Translations under genes and position numbers: made by a program | The notes under the pieces: model-generated | What the model saw: only the letters and a program-made list of their open reading frames with translations | Told to the model about the DNA's origin: nothing | Database searches by the model: none | Part shown: one piece after another, positions 59,445-64,000 of the stretch | Numbering within the stretch: position 1 is the stretch's first letter | Layout: each line of letters begins with the position of its first letter | Source of the DNA: Clostridium sp. cel8 | GTDB taxonomy: Bacteria; Bacillota; Clostridia; Clostridiales; Clostridiaceae | Assembly (NCBI RefSeq): GCF_014050525.1 | Contig: NZ_JACGAG010000004.1 | Span: forward strand, 176,421 to 240,420 | DNA length: 64,000 nucleotides | Direction: 5' to 3'

Positions 59445-61589
59445 ATGTCAATTAAAATAGGACTTTCAGGTAATCCAAACTGTGGAAAGACAACTATGTT
59501 TAATGAACTCACAGGTTCATCTCAATATGTTGGTAATTGGCCAGGTGTAACAGTTGAAAAAAAAGTTGGAAAACTAAAAGGTCATAAGGATGTTGAAATT
59601 GTTGATTTACCAGGAGTATATTCTCTATCACCATATACTCTTGAAGAAGTTGTAACTCGTAATTTTATGATAGATGATATGCCAGATGCAGTAATTAATA
59701 TAGTTGATGCATCTAATATTGAAAGAAATTTATATTTAACAACTCAAATTTTAGAACTTGGTATTCCAACAGTTGTAGCACTTAATATGATAGATATAGT
59801 TAAGAAAAATGGAGATAAAATTGACATCGATAAATTATCAAAAACTCTCGGTTGTCCTGTTGTTACAACATCAGCTCTTAAAGGCAATGGTATTAAATTA
59901 GCAGCTGAAAAAGCAATTGAAATTGCTAGAGAAAAAAATAAACCTAAATTTACATTACCCTATTTAGATAAAGTTAATGAAGCTTTTGAAAAAATAGAAA
60001 AAATAATATCTACAAATATTCCAATACAAAGAATGGAAAAAAGATGGCTTGCAGTAAAACTTTTTGAGAGAGATAAAAATGTTATTGATAAATTAAGTAT
60101 TCCTAAAAACATATTAAATGAGATAGAAGCAATAATAAAAAAATATGAAACAGAACTTGAAGATGATAGTGAAAGTATAATTACTGGAGCTAGGTATGAA
60201 TTTATAGCTGAAGTTGTTTCAAATTGTGTGAAAAAACGAAATAAAGGTAAAGAAACAATTTCAGATAAAATAGATAAAGTTGTAACAAATCGATTCTTGG
60301 CATTGTCAATTTTTGCTGCTATTATGTTTGGAGTTTACTATGTGGCTATAAAGATTGGAACACGAGGTACTGACTGGATTAATGATGTGTTATTTGGAGA
60401 AATCATTGGAGATAACATTTCAGCATGGATGATTAATTTAAATGTTGCTGATTGGTTACAGGAATTGGTCAATAATGGAATTATAGCTGGTGTTGGAAGT
60501 GTACTTAGCTATATACCACAAATTGTTCTTTTATTTTTATTTTTAGCTATACTGGAAGATTGCGGATATATGGCACGTGTTGCATTTATAATGGACAGAA
60601 TTTTTCGTAAATTTGGTCTATCCGGAAAATCATTCATACCAATGTTAATAAGTTCTGGATGTGGTGTTCCTGGAATTATGGCAACACGTACTATGGAAAA
60701 TGAGAGAGATAGAAAAATGACTATTATGTTGACTACCTTTATTCCATGCAGTGCTAAACTCCCTATTATTGCATTGATTGGAGCAGCAATTTTTAATGGA
60801 GCGTCTTGGGTAGCACCAGCGGCTTATTTTTTAGGCATGGCAATGATTATAATTTGCGGAATTATATTAAAGAAAACTAAACTTTTATCAGGAGATCCAG
60901 CGCCATTTGTTATGGAACTTCCTCAGTATCATATTCCAAGCTTAAAGGGTGTTTTAATGCATATGTGGGAAAGGTCAAAAGCGTTTATTTCAAAAGCTGG
61001 TACAATAATTTTTGCTTCTTGTATTGTTGTATGGTTTTTACAATCATTTAATTGGTCACTTGCATTAGTAGATACAGAGGACAGTATATTAGCAAGTTTA
61101 GGCAATTTTATAGCTCCTATATTTAAACCACTTGGATTTGGTAATTGGCAATCAACAGTTGCAACAATTACTGGACTTGTTGCAAAAGAAAATGTGGTTG
61201 GAACATTAGGTATTTTGTTTGGAGTAGCTGATGCAACAGAAAACAATCCAACACTTGCAGTAAGTATAGCAGGAATGTTTACTGCAGCTAGTGCCTTTGC
61301 TTTTGTAGCATTTAATATGATTTGTGCTCCTTGTTTTGCAGCAATTGGTGCAATAAGACGTGAAATGGGTTCTTGGAAATGGACATTTATTACTTTAGGA
61401 TTTCAAACATTTACAGCTTATTTACTTGCACTTATAATAAATCAAGTTGGTAACTTTTTATTAGGAAGTGGAAGTTTAATAGGAGCTATAATTTCAGTAA
61501 TTATAGTAGTTGCAGTGATTTCAATAGTTACATTACCTGGTATAAGTTCAAAAGAAAAAATTAATGGAGAATTTAGTTATACAAAATAA
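59445..61589 (+). CDS. feoB: Ferrous iron transport protein B
   Basis: A 714-residue FeoB, the membrane permease for Fe2+ with an N-terminal GTPase. G motifs are GNPNCGKTT, DLPGVYSL and NMID within the first 130 residues, then a helical regulatory domain and the transmembrane gate domains with SSGCGVPGIMATRTM and PCSAKLPII. GAGGGGG fixes ATG 59445. It is the third gene of the feo operon and is followed by a small Cys-rich membrane protein. Confidence 0.96.
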   Translation: MSIKIGLSGNPNCGKTTMFNELTGSSQYVGNWPGVTVEKKVGKLKGHKDVEIVDLPGVYSLSPYTLEEVVTRNFMIDDMPDAVINIVDASNIERNLYLTTQILELGIPTVVALNMIDIVKKNGDKIDIDKLSKTLGCPVVTTSALKGNGIKLAAEKAIEIAREKNKPKFTLPYLDKVNEAFEKIEKIISTNIPIQRMEKRWLAVKLFERDKNVIDKLSIPKNILNEIEAIIKKYETELEDDSESIITGARYEFIAEVVSNCVKKRNKGKETISDKIDKVVTNRFLALSIFAAIMFGVYYVAIKIGTRGTDWINDVLFGEIIGDNISAWMINLNVADWLQELVNNGIIAGVGSVLSYIPQIVLLFLFLAILEDCGYMARVAFIMDRIFRKFGLSGKSFIPMLISSGCGVPGIMATRTMENERDRKMTIMLTTFIPCSAKLPIIALIGAAIFNGASWVAPAAYFLGMAMIIICGIILKKTKLLSGDPAPFVMELPQYHIPSLKGVLMHMWERSKAFISKAGTIIFASCIVVWFLQSFNWSLALVDTEDSILASLGNFIAPIFKPLGFGNWQSTVATITGLVAKENVVGTLGILFGVADATENNPTLAVSIAGMFTAASAFAFVAFNMICAPCFAAIGAIRREMGSWKWTFITLGFQTFTAYLLALIINQVGNFLLGSGSLIGAIISVIIVVAVISIVTLPGISSKEKINGEFSYTK

Positions 61590-61614
61590 ATTAAAATATG
61601 AGGAGTGATAGTTT

Positions 61615-61770
61615 ATGGTAGCAACAATTATACTAAGCGGGATTATTTTTGGCTCAGTAGCACTTGTAATAACAAAACAAGTTAAAAAAGCAAAGAGTGG
61701 AGAAACTGGTTGTGGATGTGGCTGCTCTGGGTGTCCATCATCTGGTATATGCCATGGAATAAAACATTAA
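61615..61770 (+). CDS. FeoB-associated Cys-rich membrane protein
   Basis: A 51-residue protein with one N-terminal membrane helix (residues 3-20), a short basic stretch and the Cys-rich tail CGCGCSGC followed by a further Cys and His residues. This is the usual small partner encoded after feoB in Firmicutes, probably binding iron on the membrane. GAGGAG lies before ATG 61615. A strong terminator follows. The gene is too short for routine ORF cut-offs. Confidence 0.9.
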   Translation: MVATIILSGIIFGSVALVITKQVKKAKSGETGCGCGCSGCPSSGICHGIKH

Positions 61771-61798
61771 ATTCTACATTTAAGATAGGTGTTTATAG

Positions 61799-61850
61799 AA
61801 TAAAAAGAACTTTAATTTCAAGATTTACTTGACTTAGAGTTCTTTTTATT
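61799..61850 (+). terminator. Terminator of the feo operon
   Basis: A 13-bp perfect stem (61799-61811 with 61838-61850) with a 26-base loop ends in TTTTTATTGTT. Confidence 0.8.
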
Positions 61851-61925
61851 GTTATAAAATAAGAGCTGTGGTGTAGCATAAGTTATAAGAAGTATGTAAA
61901 AATTAAATAGAGAGAAGTGATAGTT

Positions 61926-62015
61926 GTGTTTAGAGAAATGAGAAGAAAAGACAGAGAACTTCAAAATATTGAGGCCGTAGATATATTGACAGTAACAATT
62001 AAAAGTGTTAAGTAA
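61926..62015 (+). pseudogene. Truncated N-terminus of a pyridoxamine-5'-phosphate-oxidase-like protein
   Basis: A 29-codon frame starting GTG at 61926 reads MFREMRRKDREL and then an EAVDIL segment. This is the conserved start of a family of flavin-binding oxidases (nitroimidazole-resistance-like). It then diverges and stops, so only the first two dozen residues remain. AGAGAGAAG lies upstream, so it may still be translated. The identification is by pattern only. Confidence 0.55.
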
Positions 62016-62056
62016 TATACATTGATAACTTTATTATGTAAAATGAGGGGGATTAC

Positions 62057-62581
62057 ATGAAAAGTAAATTTAAAATATTGGTGCCAATAGTAATAATTTT
62101 ATCCTTAAATTTAATAGGTTGTGAAAGTAATTTTTCCAAAACATCAAATCAAGGTGTAAAAACTACTTCACAAGCTAAAACCTATGATCTAATAAAATAT
62201 AAAGACTCATATGTAGGAAATAATAGTGCTGTAGGTAATATAATAGCACAGCTGCCGGCTAATACTTATAAAGCAGGATTTAGCCTGCAAACTGATAAAG
62301 AACCCTATGGAATAACTGTTAACTACAAAGTAAATCAAGATTTAGGTGAAGAAAATTACAATAAATTTTGGAACGGTAAAAATGTTAATGAGTTTTTGGA
62401 AAAGAATGCAGTAGTATTGTTATCTCTTATTAAAAATGCTGATACTATAGAATTCAATGTAGATGATATAGGTGAAAAATACTATAAATATAATAGAAAG
62501 AATTTGGAAGAAAAATATGGTGGAGATTTAAAAAGCTTATTTAAAGATGATACTTCCTTTGAAAAATTTTTAAATGATTAA
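62057..62581 (+). CDS. DUF4825-type lipoprotein
   Basis: A 174-residue protein with a lipoprotein signal (lipobox LNLIGC, Cys about residue 22), so it is anchored on the outer face of the membrane. The domain after a short linker, YDLIKYKDSYVGNNSAVGNII through the central strands, matches the DUF4825 pattern. Its function is unknown. GAGGGGG precedes the ATG. It is convergent with the symporter gene. Confidence 0.8.
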   Translation: MKSKFKILVPIVIILSLNLIGCESNFSKTSNQGVKTTSQAKTYDLIKYKDSYVGNNSAVGNIIAQLPANTYKAGFSLQTDKEPYGITVNYKVNQDLGEENYNKFWNGKNVNEFLEKNAVVLLSLIKNADTIEFNVDDIGEKYYKYNRKNLEEKYGGDLKSLFKDDTSFEKFLND

Positions 62582-62608
62582 TATATCTTGTTTTGTATAT
62601 AAGAAAAA

Positions 62609-62634
62609 TAAATCCAATGGCAACATTGGATTTA
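62609..62634. terminator. Bidirectional terminator between lipoprotein and symporter
   Basis: An 11-bp perfect stem with loop GCAA (AAATCCAATG and its complement) lies between convergent genes. T tracts on both sides are short. Confidence 0.65.
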
Positions 62635-62671
62635 TACTTTCTATTCCATTATTTCAATAAATTTTTCTAAA

Positions 62672-63892
62672 TTAACTAATTATTTTAGTATCTAACTCAT
62701 TTTCCGTAGCTGCTACAACTACAGCACATGATGAATCACCAACAACATTTACTGCTGTTCTAGCCATATCTAAAATTCTATCGATTCCAGCTATTAAGGC
62801 TAATCCTTCTAGTGGTAATCCCACGGATTTTAAAACTAAAGTTAACATAATAAGTCCAGCACTAGGAACGCCGGCAGTTCCAATAGATCCAAGAGTTGCT
62901 GTTAATATAATTGTCATTATTTGAACTATAGTCAAGTGAACTCCATAAACCTGAGCTAAGAATAAGGCACAAACTCCTTGATATATAGCTGTTCCATCCA
63001 TGTTGATTGTTGCACCTAGTGGTAATACAAAGGATGCTATTTTTTCAGATACTCCTAGGTTTTCCTTAGTACATCTTATGGTTACAGGTAAAGTTCCGGA
63101 AGAACTTGTGGTACTAAAACCTGTAATAGCAGTTGGTGCAATACCTTTAAAAAATTTCATAGGAGTTATATTTGTAAAAACCTTAACAGCAGTTGAATAT
63201 GTTATAATTGCATGGAGTATGCATCCTACATAGACAGTTAGAATAACCATGCTAAGAGGTTTAAGAACATCTAATCCATATTGAGATACAACAGGTACAA
63301 TTAATGCAAATACACCATATGGCGCTAAACTCATAATAAAAGCAGTAATTTTATACATAATTTCAGCTACACTATCAAAAAATTTAATAAAAGGTTTTGA
63401 TTTTTCTTCAGGCAAAGCTGTACAACCAATTCCAAGAAATAATGCAAATACAATAACTTGAAGAATATTGCCTTCAACAATATCTTTTAATGGATTTTTA
63501 GGAATAATATTTATTAAAGTTTCTACTATAGATGGAACTTCTGTAGCTTTTGTTTCTGCTGTCGTGGGTATAACTAATCCTGTACCTGGTTTAAATATTG
63601 TAGCTAAAACCAATCCAATTATTACAGCAATAGCAGTGGTTACCATGTAATAAGCTAAAGTTTTTCCTCCAATTCGTCCCAAAGATTTTGGATCACCAAT
63701 GCTTGCTGCACCTACCACCAATGATGAAAATACTAAAGGGACTATAATCATTTTAATCATATTTAAGAATAATGTTCCAAAAGGACTAATGTATACCTTT
63801 GCAATTTCAGGCTTTGCTTGAAGTAATATACCTACTATAATACCAAGTATAAGTCCAGTAAAAATTTTCGTTGTTAGTTGCATTTTTTTCAT
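62672..63892 (-). CDS. Dicarboxylate/amino acid:cation symporter (GltP/GltT type)
   Basis: A 406-residue DAACS-family symporter importing glutamate, aspartate or C4-dicarboxylates with H+ or Na+. The family motifs are present: the serine-rich TTSSSGTLPVT tip, NMDGTAIYQG in helix 7 and MARTAVNVVGDSSCA in helix 8. ATG at 63892 is preferred over the GTG at 63901 because GAGGGGG (63903-63909) is correctly spaced only for the ATG. Which substrate it prefers cannot be told. A structured leader lies upstream at the window edge. Confidence 0.93.
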   Translation of the reverse strand: MKKMQLTTKIFTGLILGIIVGILLQAKPEIAKVYISPFGTLFLNMIKMIIVPLVFSSLVVGAASIGDPKSLGRIGGKTLAYYMVTTAIAVIIGLVLATIFKPGTGLVIPTTAETKATEVPSIVETLINIIPKNPLKDIVEGNILQVIVFALFLGIGCTALPEEKSKPFIKFFDSVAEIMYKITAFIMSLAPYGVFALIVPVVSQYGLDVLKPLSMVILTVYVGCILHAIITYSTAVKVFTNITPMKFFKGIAPTAITGFSTTSSSGTLPVTIRCTKENLGVSEKIASFVLPLGATINMDGTAIYQGVCALFLAQVYGVHLTIVQIMTIILTATLGSIGTAGVPSAGLIMLTLVLKSVGLPLEGLALIAGIDRILDMARTAVNVVGDSSCAVVVAATENELDTKIIS

Positions 63893-63904
63893 AAAATACA
63901 CACC

Positions 63905-63990
63905 CCCTCAATTTTAAAATATCTAGCCTTGAGCATAACTCTAAGACCTTCATTCTTCTAGCCCCATGAGGGCTATTTTTTTCTATCACT
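63905..63990 (-). promoter_or_regulatory. Candidate structured leader of the symporter gene
   Basis: Read on the minus strand, two hairpins occur before the ribosome-binding site: TAGCCC-TCATG-GGGCTA and a second imperfect one around GTCTTAGAG/CTCAAGGC. On the plus strand the first hairpin is followed by seven T, so it could instead be a plus-strand terminator. The promoter is beyond the window edge. No known riboswitch was recognised. Confidence 0.3.
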
Positions 63991-64000
63991 AAAATTTATA

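Noticed and set aside
63807..63989. 60-codon minus-strand frame overlapping the symporter start
   Set aside because: It overlaps the symporter gene out of frame and runs through the leader hairpins. A leader peptide is possible, but nothing supports translation.

Overview
The window is a strongly AT-rich chromosomal segment of a butyrate-forming Clostridium (Clostridiaceae, Bacillota). The evidence is the gene content: an uninterrupted crt-bcd-etfB-etfA-hbd operon behind rex, followed directly by nfnA-nfnB. As far as I recall, that order occurs in C. kluyveri and its relatives (C. tyrobutyricum, C. carboxidivorans). Clostridial-type guanine and c-di-AMP riboswitches, a HrcA/CIRCE-controlled groESL and a pcrA-ligA-gatCAB block agree with this. 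The species cannot be fixed from the sequence alone.

Layout. 1-5.8 kb: the 3' part of pyruvate carboxylase, then a patatin-like lipase and a large M16C metallopeptidase. 5.8-10.7 kb: a CstA-family carbon transporter divergent from a LytS/LytTR two-component system, probably a pyruvate or peptide scavenging circuit, plus a small thiamine-binding-family protein. 10.7-21 kb: an ABC-F ATPase, Rex, the butyryl-CoA operon with a Rex-like operator, and NfnAB. 21-24.4 kb: a DNA glycosylase, beta-lysine acetyltransferase AblB behind a c-di-AMP riboswitch, and a VTT-domain membrane protein. 24.5-30.1 kb: groES-groEL with CIRCE, and guaB-guaA behind a guanine riboswitch. 30-39 kb: DHA2 efflux pump, glycerol dehydrogenase, pgi, a seven-repeat tyrosine-motif protein next to a lytic transglycosylase, a pseudouridine synthase and a candidate small RNA. 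39.2-47.6 kb: yerC, pcrA, ligA, gatCAB. 47.7-54 kb: an orphan oligopeptide-binding lipoprotein, an unknown helical protein, an AIR-synthase-like protein, rph, rdgB and a phosphodiesterase. 54.1-55.7 kb: sixteen tRNA genes in one array, partly built by duplication of tRNA blocks. 55.7-64 kb: an accessory-looking stretch with a broken acyltransferase, a ketopantoate-reductase-like gene, a Feo iron-uptake operon (two FeoA, FeoB, Cys-rich peptide), a truncated flavin-oxidase remnant, a DUF4825 lipoprotein and a glutamate/dicarboxylate symporter.

How it works together. The central metabolic block (crt-bcd-etfBA-hbd-nfnAB) covers conversion of acetoacetyl-CoA to butyryl-CoA with flavin-based electron bifurcation and transhydrogenation between NADH, NADPH and ferredoxin. 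Rex would sense NADH/NAD+ and control it. Thiolase is not in the window. Two riboswitches with terminators (c-di-AMP on ablB, guanine on guaBA), CIRCE, and candidate Rex and Fur sites give several readable regulatory inputs. No CRISPR array, insertion sequence, prophage or rRNA operon was seen. The observations I rate highest are the c-di-AMP switch in front of a stand-alone ablB, the seven-repeat protein paired with a leaderless lytic transglycosylase, a promoter-plus-terminator unit that looks like a small RNA gene, and a LigA with altered motif residues.
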